A stretch of 64,000 nt of DNA from Actinoplanes sp. L3-i22. Its GTDB lineage: Bacteria > Actinomycetota > Actinomycetes > Mycobacteriales > Micromonosporaceae. The DNA lies in contig NZ_AP024745.1 of assembly GCF_019704555.1 (NCBI RefSeq), positions 11,893,501-11,957,500 of the forward strand, in the 5' to 3' direction. Positions 23,871-32,281 of the stretch are shown one piece after another; position 1 is the first letter of the stretch, and every line of letters starts with the position of its first letter. Below the pieces are notes generated by a model. The model had not been told where the DNA came from, did not search any database, and saw nothing but the letters and a program-made list of their open reading frames with translations. The position numbers and the translations under genes were made by a program.

Positions 23871-24608
23871 GTGACTGTCTTCCCCGCCCGCCCTGCCCTG
23901 CCCGTGCCCTCAGCCAACCGCGCACTGACGCCGGTCGGTCATGCGGCGCCTCCGACGGCTCTCGAGCCCCGGTTGACGCCGATGGAGTGGGCCCGGCGCC
24001 GACGCGCCGATCGCGAGAACCGCCGCATGGAAGCGGCCGGAGCTCGCGCCCTGACCCGCCTCGACCGACTCGGTTCGGCGTGGCACATCGTGGACTGGCC
24101 GCGAACCGACCTGTCCCAGTCGTATTACGAGCCCGACCCCGCCGACGAGCGGGCCGGGTTCCTCGCCATCGGCCCCGGTGGCGTCTATGCGGTGACCGTG
24201 GCCGACCACGGCCGCTCCCGCGTCCTGATCGCCGGTGACGTGGTGCAGATCAACGGTAAGCGGCCGCAGTACGTGGCCGAGGCCCGTCGTGACGCCCGGC
24301 GTGCCGCGAAAGCACTCTCCGCGGCGGTCGGCCTGAACGTGCCGGTCACCCCGGTGCTGACGTTCGTCGGAAACGGTGTGATCAGCGTCCACGGCCTGCC
24401 GAAGGATTGTCTGGTCGCCACCGACAAGGAGCTCGACCGGCTGCTGCTCGCCGGTGGCGCTCGCATCTCCGCGGCCACTGCCAGCAAACTCTCGGCGGTC
24501 GCGAGCAACCCGGCCACCTGGTCGAACGCACCCTACCGGCCGGCCGGTGACTACCGTTGGTACAGCAACGGACAGACGGCCGCTGACAAGCGGCCGACCC
24601 GCCGGTAA
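23871..24608 (+). CDS. NERD-like hypothetical protein
   Basis: 245 aa. After a Pro-rich, then strongly basic stretch (EWARRRRADRENRR) comes a region FLAIGPGGVYAVTVADHGRSRVLIAGD, which resembles the IGPGGVF-IDvK core of nuclease-related (NERD) domains, though the usual Lys is replaced (TVADH). The rest includes a helical [18 protein letters not shown] and PVTPVLTFVG, also NERD-like. Catalytic competence is doubtful. GTG 23871 has GGAGG at good spacing. No operon partner is clear. Confidence 0.5.
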   Translation: MTVFPARPALPVPSANRALTPVGHAAPPTALEPRLTPMEWARRRRADRENRRMEAAGARALTRLDRLGSAWHIVDWPRTDLSQSYYEPDPADERAGFLAIGPGGVYAVTVADHGRSRVLIAGDVVQINGKRPQYVAEARRDARRAAKALSAAVGLNVPVTPVLTFVGNGVISVHGLPKDCLVATDKELDRLLLAGGARISAATASKLSAVASNPATWSNAPYRPAGDYRWYSNGQTAADKRPTRR

Positions 24609-24688
24609 CGTTCCTTGCAACGCCGTCGACGGTGGCGCCCCGTTCCCCAGGGGCGCCCGGTCGGCGCGACGGAAGCGAGGAGGAGCGG

Positions 24689-25150
24689 GTGGCGCATGTT
24701 GAGCTCTCCCTCTCGGGAGCGTTCGTCCCCCAGGCACGCACACCGGCCGAGGCCGAATTCATCACCGGCGTCGAGCGCTGGGCCGGCACCGTGGCGGTCG
24801 CCGACGAGCCCTGTCTGATCGTCGACGAGACCGGCGCGATCGTGGCCGTCTCCCCGTCCGGCAGCGAGCTGCTCGGGCTGGGCAAGCCGTCCGACGCGAT
24901 CGGCAAGCGGCTGACCGCGGCGCTGCAGCTGATCGACTTCACGGCCGGCGCGGGCCCGCTCGAGGACCCCGAGGCGGAGAAGATCCCACCGCTGCTCGCG
25001 GTCCGCAGCGCGCGCCTGACCCGCGGGCTGCTGCGCGTCCTGCCGGATGCCGAGAAGGCGCCGCTGACGGTGGACGCGGTCTCCACGCCGCTGCTGACGG
25101 GCGACCGGGTGGCCGGATCGTTGACCTTTCTCTCCCCGGTTCACTACTGA
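24689..25150 (+). CDS. Small PAS-domain protein
   Basis: 153 aa, soluble. One PAS-like domain (about 35-140): CLIVDETGAIVAVSPSGSELLGLG followed by a helical region and a terminal strand pair DAVSTPLLTGDRVAGSLTFL. No effector domain is attached, so it may sense a ligand and act on a partner, perhaps one of the kinases to the left. GTG 24689 is preceded by GAGGAGG. Confidence 0.65.
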   Translation: MAHVELSLSGAFVPQARTPAEAEFITGVERWAGTVAVADEPCLIVDETGAIVAVSPSGSELLGLGKPSDAIGKRLTAALQLIDFTAGAGPLEDPEAEKIPPLLAVRSARLTRGLLRVLPDAEKAPLTVDAVSTPLLTGDRVAGSLTFLSPVHY

Positions 25151-25221
25151 CGTCCGGTTTGCCCGTGGCGGTGTGGTGTTCGCCGCATCCGGTAACCATT
25201 GGGTGTTACCGATCCGTAACG

Positions 25222-25227
25222 TAGTCT
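25222..25227 (+). promoter_or_regulatory. Leaderless-type -10 TAGTCT for ACT protein
   Basis: TAGTCT lies 6 nt before ATG 25234. Confidence 0.6.
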
Positions 25228-25233
25228 GCCGTC

Positions 25234-25620
25234 ATGCTCGATCTAGACCTGTTACCAGGGGAATACGCGGTGTGCCGCCTGCCGGCCGGTACGCCCTTGC
25301 CCACCTCCCTGACCACGGGTCCGGATGACAAGAGTGTCCTCTCGGTGACCTGGGGGCAGGACGAGATCTCGATCATCTGCCTGGCCGACCGGGTGCCGGC
25401 GGGCGCCGAGGCCGACACCGCCTGGCGATGTCTGCGCGTGGCCGGGCTGACCACCGCGATGACCGGGGTGCTGGCCTCGCTGGTCGGGCCGCTCGCCGAC
25501 GCCCGGGTCAACATCGTCACGTTCTCCACCTACGACACCGACTATCTGCTGGTGCCGACGGTGCGGCTGACCGAGGCGGTCAACACGCTCACCGCGGCCG
25601 GGCACCGAATAGCCGGCTGA
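25234..25620 (+). CDS. ACT-domain protein
   Basis: 128 aa. The second half (VAGLTTAMTGVLASLVGPLADARVNIVTFSTYDTDYLLVPTVRLTEAVNTL) has the beta-alpha-beta-beta-alpha-beta character of an ACT ligand-binding domain; the first half probably forms a second, diverged one. Family members with two ACT folds and no enzyme domain occur widely and are thought to bind amino acids. pheA, itself with an ACT domain, lies two genes on. Confidence 0.6.
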   Translation: MLDLDLLPGEYAVCRLPAGTPLPTSLTTGPDDKSVLSVTWGQDEISIICLADRVPAGAEADTAWRCLRVAGLTTAMTGVLASLVGPLADARVNIVTFSTYDTDYLLVPTVRLTEAVNTLTAAGHRIAG

Positions 25621-25648
25621 CGATCTGGCACAGCCCGGGTAAGGCTTC

Positions 25649-25654
25649 TAGCAT
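25649..25654 (+). promoter_or_regulatory. Leaderless-type -10 TAGCAT for lipoprotein gene
   Basis: TAGCAT lies 6 nt before GTG 25661. Confidence 0.55.
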
Positions 25655-25660
25655 GACCGG

Positions 25661-26260
25661 GTGTCCCCGCACACCCGCTACATCCCCCTGGCCGTCGGCG
25701 CCCTGCTGCTGACGGCGGCCTGCGGCTCGTCCCACTCCGACTCCCGTTCCGATGCCGCACCGGCGCCCTCGGCCAGTCTGCCGTCGGTGGTCGGCCTGCA
25801 GCCGCCGGTGTCCCTGCCGCCGCCGACGTTCACCCCGATCACGCCGGGCGCGCTGCCGACGTGGACACCGCCGACATACGTGTACCCGCCCGTCATCACG
25901 CCCACGACCACCACGCCGACCGCGGCGCCGCTGACCAAGTCGCCGACGCCCACCCCGGCGCGGGCCGCCAAGTGCAGCGGGCAGCCGACCGGGGCGGAGA
26001 TCCTCGCGCTGATCAAGGGCAAGCCCGGCATCCCGAACAAGACTCTGCAGGTGCAGGACGGGCCGTTCTGCTCGGGGACGTGGACGTTCACGACGGTGAA
26101 GCTGGCCGGGTCGGGCAGCGATCAGCAGGAGCCGTTGAGCGTGGTGAGCACCGGGAAGGGCAGCACGCTGACGCTGATCACGGCGGGGTCGGATGTCTGC
26201 AACGCTCAGGTCCAGGCCAGTGCGCCGGCCGGGATCCGGGTCATGGCCTGCGGCTTCTGA
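25661..26260 (+). CDS. Putative lipoprotein
   Basis: 199 aa. Signal peptide with lipobox LTAAC (Cys21), a Pro/Thr-rich spacer (about 45-100) that could span the wall, then a compact C-terminal domain with four Cys likely to form two disulfides (KCSGQPTG, PFCSGTW, SDVCNAQ, VMACGF). No family that I recognise. Exported and membrane-anchored. Confidence 0.7.
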   Translation: MSPHTRYIPLAVGALLLTAACGSSHSDSRSDAAPAPSASLPSVVGLQPPVSLPPPTFTPITPGALPTWTPPTYVYPPVITPTTTTPTAAPLTKSPTPTPARAAKCSGQPTGAEILALIKGKPGIPNKTLQVQDGPFCSGTWTFTTVKLAGSGSDQQEPLSVVSTGKGSTLTLITAGSDVCNAQVQASAPAGIRVMACGF

Positions 26261-26284
26261 GGTCGGCGCGGTTCCGACCGCTGG

Positions 26285-26378
26285 GCTCGCGCTGGGAACT
26301 CGCCCTGGGTGCTCGCGCTGGGAACTCGCCCTGGGTGCTCGCGCTGGGCGTGACGTGCTGGCGCTGGGCGTGACGTTC
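26285..26378. repeat. 26-bp tandem repeat upstream of pheA
   Basis: GCTCGCGCTGGGAACTCGCC... repeats at 26285 and 26311 (26 bp), then a shorter GCGCTGGGCGTGACGT doublet. The array ends only 8 bp before the pheA -10, so it occupies the -35 and upstream region. Confidence 0.85.
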
Positions 26379-26385
26379 CGGGTCC

Positions 26386-26391
26386 TAGACT
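26386..26391 (+). promoter_or_regulatory. Leaderless-type -10 TAGACT for pheA
   Basis: TAGACT lies 6 nt before ATG 26398; no Shine-Dalgarno sequence. Confidence 0.65.
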
Positions 26392-26397
26392 GACGGG

Positions 26398-27345
26398 ATG
26401 CCCGGAACGCCGCCCACGCGCTTCACCTACCTCGGCCCGGAGGGGACCTTCACCGAGGCGGCCCTGCGGACCATTCCGGCCGCTGAGCACGGGCTTCGGA
26501 TCCCGGCGCGGAGCGTGCCCGAGGCGCTGGAGGCGGTGCGGGCCGGCGAGGCCGACGCCGCGCTCGTCCCGATCGAGAACTCGGTCGGCGGGGCCATTCC
26601 GGTCACCCTGGACGAGCTGGTCACCGGCAGCCCGCTGATGATCGCCCGCGAGGTGCTGCTGCCGGTCGAGTTCGTGCTGGCGGCGGACGCGCTGAAACCG
26701 CTCACCGAGCTCCGGAGCATCGCGGCGCACCCGCAGGCGTCCGCGCAGTGCCGGCACTGGCTGCAGGCGAACGTGCCGGACGCGGTCGTGGTCGACGTGC
26801 TCTCCAACGCGGCGGCGGCGCTCAGCGCGGCCGCCGGGGAGTACGACGCGGCCCTCTGCGCCCCGATCGGCGTGCCCCGCAACCGGCTCACCGTGCTGGC
26901 CGAGAAGGTCGCCGACCGGGCCGAGGCGGTCACCCGCTTCGCCCTGCTGACCCGGCCGGGGTCACCGCCGCCGCCGACCGGTGACGACGTCACCTCGCTC
27001 GCCGTGTCGATCCGGCACGATCAGGTGGGGGCGCTGCTCGCGGTGCTCACCGAGCTCGCGGTGCGCGGGGTCAACCTGTCCCGGATCGAGTCGCGGCCGA
27101 CCGGGGAGCAGCTCGGGACGTACTTCTTCTTTCTGGACTGCACCGGGCACGTGGCCGGGGCGCGTCTCGGGGAGGCGTTGCGGGGGCTGCGCCGGATCTG
27201 TGCGGAGGTGCGCTTCCTGGGCAGCTACGCCCGGCACCGCCTCCAGCCGGAGCCGCCGGTCCAGGCGCCGGCCGGCCTCTCCGACCTCGACTTCGCCGAC
27301 TCCTCCGCCTGGCTGGACCGCCTCCGCTCCGGCGAGCCCGGCTGA
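26398..27345 (+). CDS. pheA: Prephenate dehydratase
   Basis: 315 aa, monofunctional enzyme turning prephenate into phenylpyruvate for phenylalanine synthesis. The catalytic lobes show YLGPEGTFTEAAL, ALVPIENSVGGAIP and the TRFALL segment that precedes the ACT domain; the C-terminal ACT domain (about 200-275, GALLAVLTELAVRGVNLSRIESRP) mediates feedback by phenylalanine. No chorismate mutase domain, as is usual in actinobacteria. The last codons are included in a 22-bp tandem repeat that carries on past the stop. Confidence 0.95.
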   Translation: MPGTPPTRFTYLGPEGTFTEAALRTIPAAEHGLRIPARSVPEALEAVRAGEADAALVPIENSVGGAIPVTLDELVTGSPLMIAREVLLPVEFVLAADALKPLTELRSIAAHPQASAQCRHWLQANVPDAVVVDVLSNAAAALSAAAGEYDAALCAPIGVPRNRLTVLAEKVADRAEAVTRFALLTRPGSPPPPTGDDVTSLAVSIRHDQVGALLAVLTELAVRGVNLSRIESRPTGEQLGTYFFFLDCTGHVAGARLGEALRGLRRICAEVRFLGSYARHRLQPEPPVQAPAGLSDLDFADSSAWLDRLRSGEPG

Positions 27346-27397
27346 CCCGCCCGGCGAACCCGGCTGACCCGCCCGGTGAGCCCGGCTGACCCGCCCG
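27332..27397. repeat. 22-bp tandem repeat (x3) spanning the pheA stop
   Basis: Units 27332-27353, 27354-27375 and 27376-27397, each around GAGCCCGGCTGACCCGCCCG. The first contains the last pheA codons and its TGA. Confidence 0.92.
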
Positions 27398-27462
27398 GCT
27401 GGCTGAGTGCCGGCCGGGACCGTGAGTCGCGGCTGGGCCTTGGGCCGGCAGGCGGCTCGCGG

Positions 27463-27617
27463 GGTCCTTTTAAACCGCAACCACCCACGGACATCGCCCT
27501 GGAGGGCCTCGCGTTTTTGGGCGCCCCGCGCCCTGCGAGGCCCGGAAGGGTCCCCGCGGGAGCGACGATCAGTTATTGGCCGCAGCCGAGGCAATGAAGA
27601 CCTTGAAGTTGATCTTG
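27463..27617 (-). repeat. Dispersed ~145-bp repeat, copy 3 (inverted)
   Basis: Read on the minus strand it follows copies 1 and 2 block by block. Outer stem GCCTCGC/GCGAGGC, inner GGGCGC/GCGCCC. It lies between the convergent pheA and zincin genes; 27398-27462 has nothing else. Confidence 0.88.
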
Positions 27618-27629
27618 ATTGTCCGAAAT

Positions 27630-27989
27630 CTATCCCCAGCCGAGTTCGTGGAGGCGGGCGTCGTCGATGCCGAAGTGGTGGGCGATCTCGTGCACGACGG
27701 TGATCGCCACCTCCTCCACCACGTCGTCCTCGGAGTCGCAGACGCGCAGCGTGGGCAGGCGATAGATGGTGATCCGGTCGGGCAGGACGCCGGCGTAGTC
27801 CCAGCCGCGGTCGGTGAGCGCGGTGCCCTCGTAGAGGCCGAGCAGGTCCTCGCCGTCCGGCGGGTTGTCCTCGACCAGGAACACCACGTTGTTCATCAAC
27901 GACAGCAACTCGTCGGGCACCTCGTCGAGAGCATCACCGACGAGTTCCTCGAAACGCTTCCGATCCATCTCCACCGGCACACCGACCAT
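27630..27989 (-). CDS. Zincin-like metallopeptidase
   Basis: 119 aa of the small zincin family (PF06262/DUF1025 type). Zinc motif VVHEIAHHFGIDDARLHELGW close to the C-terminus: HExxH plus downstream acidic residues. The N-terminal part (FEELVGDALDEVPDELLSLMNNVVFLVED) is typical. Substrate unknown. ATG 27989 or the Met eight codons later (VEMDRKRF) could start it. Confidence 0.85.
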   Translation of the reverse strand: MVGVPVEMDRKRFEELVGDALDEVPDELLSLMNNVVFLVEDNPPDGEDLLGLYEGTALTDRGWDYAGVLPDRITIYRLPTLRVCDSEDDVVEEVAITVVHEIAHHFGIDDARLHELGWG

Positions 27990-28042
27990 TGTGCCGCCGG
28001 CGCGGCCCGTTGCCAGGCCGCGCCGGAGCGGGCGAACGAGGG

Positions 28043-28471
28043 TCAGACGAGCTTCGCGGAGAGGCTGATCGCGGCACCCGGGCTGAGCAGGCGCGAGATC
28101 GGGCAGTTCTCCTTGGCGCCCTCGGCGATCTTCTGGAACGTGGCGTCGTCGATGCCGGGGACGTCACCGACCGTCTCCAGGTCGATCCGGGAGACGCCGA
28201 AGCCGCCGTCGGTCTTGTCGAGGTGCACCTTGGCGACGGTCTCCACCGAAGTGGGCGTGAAGCCCGCGTCGGCGAGACCCTTCGAGAACGCCATCGAGAA
28301 GCAGCCGGAGTGGGCGGCGGCGATGAGCTCCTCGGGGTTGGTTCCCTCACCCTCCTCGAAGCGTGACTTGAAGGAGTAGTTCCCCTGCAGGCCACCCTTA
28401 CCGGTCTTTACCGTGCCGGAACCCTCGGTGAGGTTCCCTTCCCAGCGGGCCGTGGCAGTACGAATAGGCAT
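28043..28471 (-). CDS. OsmC-family peroxiredoxin
   Basis: 142 aa, thiol-dependent peroxidase that reduces organic hydroperoxides. Both reactive Cys are present: AAHSGCFSMAFS and KENCPISRLLSPG. The start RTATARWEGNLTEGSGTV matches the OsmC branch rather than Ohr. TAGCGT lies 7 nt before ATG 28471. Monocistronic by appearance. Confidence 0.92.
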   Translation of the reverse strand: MPIRTATARWEGNLTEGSGTVKTGKGGLQGNYSFKSRFEEGEGTNPEELIAAAHSGCFSMAFSKGLADAGFTPTSVETVAKVHLDKTDGGFGVSRIDLETVGDVPGIDDATFQKIAEGAKENCPISRLLSPGAAISLSAKLV

Positions 28472-28478
28472 GAACAGA

Positions 28479-28484
28479 ACGCTA
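28479..28484 (-). promoter_or_regulatory. Leaderless-type -10 TAGCGT for osmC-like gene
   Basis: On the minus strand TAGCGT lies 7 nt before ATG 28471. Confidence 0.6.
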
Positions 28485-28528
28485 GCCCATCCGGGCCCCG
28501 GTGGAAGGCCGACGACGCAGGGCCCATC

Positions 28529-29206
28529 ATGGATCACATGTCGGAAACGGGGTCCGGGACAGTGATCGAATTCGGTTCGGCGGAACGGCCGAGCCGCTTC
28601 CGTGGCTTGACCGGGGATCGACGGGTGGCGCCACTGGTCGCCGGGCTGGGCGGGGTGGCGGCGTTCGCGTCGCTGATCTCCGAGTGGCAGGTGACCACGG
28701 TCGACGGGTTGGCGTACGGCAGTGACGAGGTCGGCGAGACGAAGATGCTGCCGACCGACCTGTTCGACCTGTCGGGCGTCGGCGCGGCGTACCTGATCGG
28801 GCTTCTTCTGCTGACCGTCGCGGTGCTGCTGGCGCTGGTCGGGCCGGCCGCCGGGCAGCGGTATGCCCGGCTGGCCGGGCTGGGCGCCGGCGGCGTGCTG
28901 TTCGCGCTGCTGCTCGCCATGATCCAGATGCTCGGCGCGCAGAGTCGCCTGGTCAGTCGCGCCTACATGATCGCCGAGGATGCCGAGCACCTGAAGGTGG
29001 CGCTCGGGCGCGGCCTGTGGTGTGCGCTGGCCGCGGTGGCCGCCGCGTTGATCGCCCTCTGGCTGTCCGGCCGCGGGTCCGCGAAGCCGCCGGTGCACCG
29101 GGAGGTGCCGGCCGAGCTGGACGAGGACGAGCCGCTGGAGTTGAGCATCATGCCGACGGCGCCGTTCGCCCCGACTTCCGACAACCGGGACATCCCCCTT
29201 CGATGA
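28529..29206 (+). CDS. Hypothetical membrane protein
   Basis: 225 aa with about four membrane helices (about 35-55, 88-108, 117-138, 160-180) and an acidic, Pro-rich C-terminal tail. A short extracytoplasmic loop follows helix 1. I recognise no family. ATG 28529 or 28538 could start it; neither has a clear Shine-Dalgarno sequence. It precedes serS by 54 bp but serS has its own -10. Confidence 0.65.
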   Translation: MDHMSETGSGTVIEFGSAERPSRFRGLTGDRRVAPLVAGLGGVAAFASLISEWQVTTVDGLAYGSDEVGETKMLPTDLFDLSGVGAAYLIGLLLLTVAVLLALVGPAAGQRYARLAGLGAGGVLFALLLAMIQMLGAQSRLVSRAYMIAEDAEHLKVALGRGLWCALAAVAAALIALWLSGRGSAKPPVHREVPAELDEDEPLELSIMPTAPFAPTSDNRDIPLR

Positions 29207-29246
29207 CCGCCGGAATACTCGCGCGAAAGCGCCGGTATTCAACCGG

Positions 29247-29252
29247 TAGGCT
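29247..29252 (+). promoter_or_regulatory. Leaderless-type -10 TAGGCT for serS
   Basis: TAGGCT lies 8 nt before GTG 29261. Confidence 0.6.
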
Positions 29253-29260
29253 CCACAATC

Positions 29261-30517
29261 GTGATTGACCTGCGTCTGCTTCGTGAAGATCCGGAACTGA
29301 TCCGCGCGAGCCAGCGGCTGCGCGGCGAGTCCACCGAGTTGGTGGACGACCTGCTGCGTGCCGACGAGGAGCGCCGTTCCGCCACCCAGCGGTTCGAGAC
29401 GGTCCGGGCCGAGCAGAAGTCCATCGGCAAGGAGGTCGCGAAGGCTTCCGGTGACGAGCGGACCGCCCTGCTCTCGCGGACCAAGGAGCTGTCCGCCGAG
29501 GTGAAGGCCGCCGAGGCCGCGGCCGGCGAGGCCGAGCAGGCGCTCAAGCGCGCGCACCTGGCCGTGCCCAACGTCGTCCAGGGCGCCCCGCCCGGCGGCG
29601 AGGACGACTTCGTGGTGCTCCGTGAGGTCGGCGCGATCCCGGAGATCGCCGACCCGAAGGACCATCTGGAGATCGGCGAGGCGCTTCGGGCGATCGACAC
29701 CGAGCGGGGCGCCAAGGTGTCCGGCTCGCGGTTCTACTTCCTGACCGGCGTCGGCGCGCTGCTCCAGCTGGGCATGCTGCAGCTGGCCATCCAGCAGGCG
29801 GTCGAGCACGGCTTCATCCCGTCGATCACGCCGACCCTGGTCCGGCCGGAGTCGATGGAGGGCACCGGCTACCTGGGCGCCCACGCCAGCGAGGTGTACC
29901 GGCTGGAGGCCGACGACCTGTACCTGGTCGGCACGTCGGAGGTGGCCCTGGCCGCCTACCACTCGAACGAGATCCTCGACCTCGACGAGCCGCGGCGGTA
30001 CGCCGGGTGGTCGTCCTGCTATCGGCGGGAGGCCGGCTCGCACGGCAAGGACGTGCGCGGCATCCTGCGGGTCCACCAGTTCGACAAGGTGGAGATGTTC
30101 TCGTTCGCCCGGCCGGAGGACGCCGAGGCCGAGCACCAGCGTCTGCTCGCCATGGAGGAGGAGATGCTGGCCAAGGTCGAGATTCCGTACCGGGTGATCG
30201 ACGTGGCCGCCGGCGACCTGGGGACGAGCGCGGTCCGCAAGTTCGACTGCGAGGCGTGGGTGCCGTCGCAGCAGCGCTACCGCGAGGTCACCTCGACGTC
30301 GAACACGACGACGTTCCAGGCCCGCCGGCTCAACATCCGGTACCGGGACGAGAACGGCAAGCCGCAGACCGTGGCGACGCTGAACGGCACGCTCGCCACC
30401 ACCCGCTGGCTGATTCCGATCCTGGAGAACCACCAGCAGCCGGACGGCTCGGTTCGGGTGCCGAAGGCGCTCCAGCCGTTCCTCGGCGGCCGCGACGTGC
30501 TCGAACCCAGCCGCTAA
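29261..30517 (+). CDS. serS: Seryl-tRNA synthetase
   Basis: 418-aa class II synthetase charging tRNA-Ser. The N-terminal coiled-coil arm (about 25-105) is complete; the catalytic core shows motif 1 near [17 protein letters not shown], motif 2 [34 protein letters not shown], and motif 3 [24 protein letters not shown]. Length and ending match bacterial SerRS. GTG start 29261 is fixed by the adjacent -10 and the canonical [13 protein letters not shown]-terminus. Confidence 0.97.
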   Translation: MIDLRLLREDPELIRASQRLRGESTELVDDLLRADEERRSATQRFETVRAEQKSIGKEVAKASGDERTALLSRTKELSAEVKAAEAAAGEAEQALKRAHLAVPNVVQGAPPGGEDDFVVLREVGAIPEIADPKDHLEIGEALRAIDTERGAKVSGSRFYFLTGVGALLQLGMLQLAIQQAVEHGFIPSITPTLVRPESMEGTGYLGAHASEVYRLEADDLYLVGTSEVALAAYHSNEILDLDEPRRYAGWSSCYRREAGSHGKDVRGILRVHQFDKVEMFSFARPEDAEAEHQRLLAMEEEMLAKVEIPYRVIDVAAGDLGTSAVRKFDCEAWVPSQQRYREVTSTSNTTTFQARRLNIRYRDENGKPQTVATLNGTLATTRWLIPILENHQQPDGSVRVPKALQPFLGGRDVLEPSR

Positions 30518-30572
30518 CGATCTCGACATCGCCCGGTCACCAGTTGTCATAGATGCTGGTGGCCGGCCCGGT

Positions 30573-30578
30573 GTAACG
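30573..30578 (+). promoter_or_regulatory. Probable -10 TAACGT for HAD genes
   Basis: TAACGT about 48 nt before ATG 30627 would give a short leader carrying the hairpin at 30591-30621. Confidence 0.4.
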
Positions 30579-30590
30579 TTCTCCTTCCGC

Positions 30591-30621
30591 CCTCCGCGGG
30601 GGTCCGCAAGACCCACGGAGG
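30591..30621 (+). promoter_or_regulatory. Hairpin that would hide the Shine-Dalgarno of the first HAD gene
   Basis: CCTCCG (30591-30596) pairs with CGGAGG (30616-30621), with an inner stem GGGTC/GACCC and a 5-nt loop. The 3' arm is the Shine-Dalgarno sequence, 5 nt before the ATG. Confidence 0.5.
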
Positions 30622-30626
30622 TTCCG

Positions 30627-31439
30627 ATGCTCAAGCCTGGGCTGCCGAAGCTCATCGCCACGGATCTCGACGGCACGCTCGTCCGCAGCGACGACACCGT
30701 CTCCGCGTTCACGCACGAGGTCCTGGGCCGGGTCCGCGACGCCGGCATCCGGATCGTCGCCGCGACCGGCCGTGGTCCCCGGCTCACCGCGCTGACCCGC
30801 AACGACATCCGGGTCGCCGACTACCTGGTGCTCGCCCAGGGCGGCTGGGTGCTCGACCAGGCCGATTCCCGCTATCTTCGCCAGGCGCGGCTGCCCGGGT
30901 TCGTGCTGGCCGACGTGCTGGCCCGGATCGAGGCCGTGGCCGGCCCGCTGTCGGTGATGTTCGAGGCCCTGGAGCACGACGACTCCCCGCTCTGGGGCGA
31001 CTTCGACCCGACCTGGCGCTACCCGGTGACCGTCGAGGCGCGCACCCGGGCCGAGTGCGTCAGCGGTGACGTGATCAAGGCGTTCGCCCGGTCGTTCGGG
31101 CACCACGTCGACGAGCTGCTGGCGATCGCCCGCGAGGTCGTGCCGGCCGACGTGGCCACCGTCACCCAGGCCGGTCTCGACTATGTGGAGATCTGCCCGG
31201 CGAACGTGGACAAGGGCACCGGCCTCGCGGTGGTCGCCGAGGCGGTCGGCGTCGACCCGGCGGACGTGCTGGTCTTCGGCGACATGCCCAACGACCTGCC
31301 GATGTTCAGCTGGGCCGGGTGGGGCCGGGTGGCCGTCGCCAACGCGCACCCGGAGCTGCTCGCGGTCGCCGACGAGGTGACGCTGACCAACGATCAGGAC
31401 GGGGTGGCGGTGTATCTCGACCGGCTATTGTCGAGGTGA
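30627..31439 (+). CDS. HAD-superfamily phosphatase (Cof type), copy 1
   Basis: 270 aa. HAD motif I IATDLDGTLVRSDD, motif II AATGRGP, Lys near VDKGTGLAVVAEAVGV and motif IV VFGDMPNDLPMF. The large mid-protein cap (about 85-185) is of the Cof (C2) type, as in sugar-phosphate and phospho-cofactor phosphatases. Substrate unknown. A strong GGAGG precedes the ATG but can pair into a hairpin. The next gene overlaps by TGATG and encodes a homolog. Confidence 0.88.
   Translation: MLKPGLPKLIATDLDGTLVRSDDTVSAFTHEVLGRVRDAGIRIVAATGRGPRLTALTRNDIRVADYLVLAQGGWVLDQADSRYLRQARLPGFVLADVLARIEAVAGPLSVMFEALEHDDSPLWGDFDPTWRYPVTVEARTRAECVSGDVIKAFARSFGHHVDELLAIAREVVPADVATVTQAGLDYVEICPANVDKGTGLAVVAEAVGVDPADVLVFGDMPNDLPMFSWAGWGRVAVANAHPELLAVADEVTLTNDQDGVAVYLDRLLSR
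31426..31431 (+). promoter_or_regulatory. Internal TATTGT hexamer before second HAD gene
   Basis: TATTGT lies 7 nt before ATG 31439, inside the end of the first HAD gene; it may allow separate expression. Confidence 0.35.
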
Positions 31440-32230
31440 TGGCACCCTGGCGACTCGTAGCGACCGATATTGACGGCACCCTGATCGACGACGAGCGCCG
31501 GCTCAGCCGCCGGACCATCGAGGTGCTGACCGCGCTTCCGGTGCCGGTGGTGCTGGTGACCGGGCGGCCGCTGCGCTGGCTCGAGGATCTCTACGATCAG
31601 TTGCCGGCCCGGCTGCCCGCGGTCTGTGCGAACGGCGCGGTGATCTACGACCCGCACGCCGACCAGGTGCTGCGGACCGATCCGCTCTCCTGCGAAGCGC
31701 TGGTCGACGTGATCGGCCGCCTGCGCGACGCGGTGCCGGACCTGTCGCTCGCGGTGGAGATCGAGGACGGTCGCGCCTTCCGGCACGAGTCGACCTGGCC
31801 GATCCGCTGGGTCGATCACCGGGTGCGGGTGATCGCCACGCCCGAGGAGCTGACCTCGGAGCCCGCGGTGAAACTGCTGGCCCGCTCGGCGACCGCGGAT
31901 CCGGACGACTTCCTGGAGCTGGTCAGCAAGGCGCTCGGCGGGGTCGCCGAGGCCACCCGGTCGTCGTCGTCCGCGCTGGTGGAGATCTCGGCGGCCGGGG
32001 TGACCAAGGCGGCCGGGCTCGCCTGGTTCTGCGAGCGGGAAGGGATCACCGCGGACCAGGTGGTCGCGTTCGGGGACATGCCGAACGACATTCCGATGCT
32101 GGCCTGGGCCGGGCGGGCGGTCGCGATGGGCAACGCGCACCCCGCGGTGCGCGCGGTGTCCGACGAGAGCACGCTGACCAACGTCGCGGATGGCGTTGCG
32201 GTTTACCTGCAAAAAGCTTTCAACATCTAA
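31439..32230 (+). CDS. HAD-superfamily phosphatase (Cof type), copy 2
   Basis: 263 aa, tandem homolog of the preceding HAD gene. Motif I VATDIDGTLIDDERR, motif II LVTGRPLRW, KAAGLAWFCEREGI and VAFGDMPNDIPML. Its cap is diverged from copy 1, suggesting a different substrate. The start shares one base with the upstream stop, so translation is coupled. Confidence 0.88.
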   Translation: MAPWRLVATDIDGTLIDDERRLSRRTIEVLTALPVPVVLVTGRPLRWLEDLYDQLPARLPAVCANGAVIYDPHADQVLRTDPLSCEALVDVIGRLRDAVPDLSLAVEIEDGRAFRHESTWPIRWVDHRVRVIATPEELTSEPAVKLLARSATADPDDFLELVSKALGGVAEATRSSSSALVEISAAGVTKAAGLAWFCEREGITADQVVAFGDMPNDIPMLAWAGRAVAMGNAHPAVRAVSDESTLTNVADGVAVYLQKAFNI

Positions 32231-32281
32231 GAGCATTTCGCCGTACGGCCGGAGCAGGCGCCCTGGGGTCTCCCCGACTCG

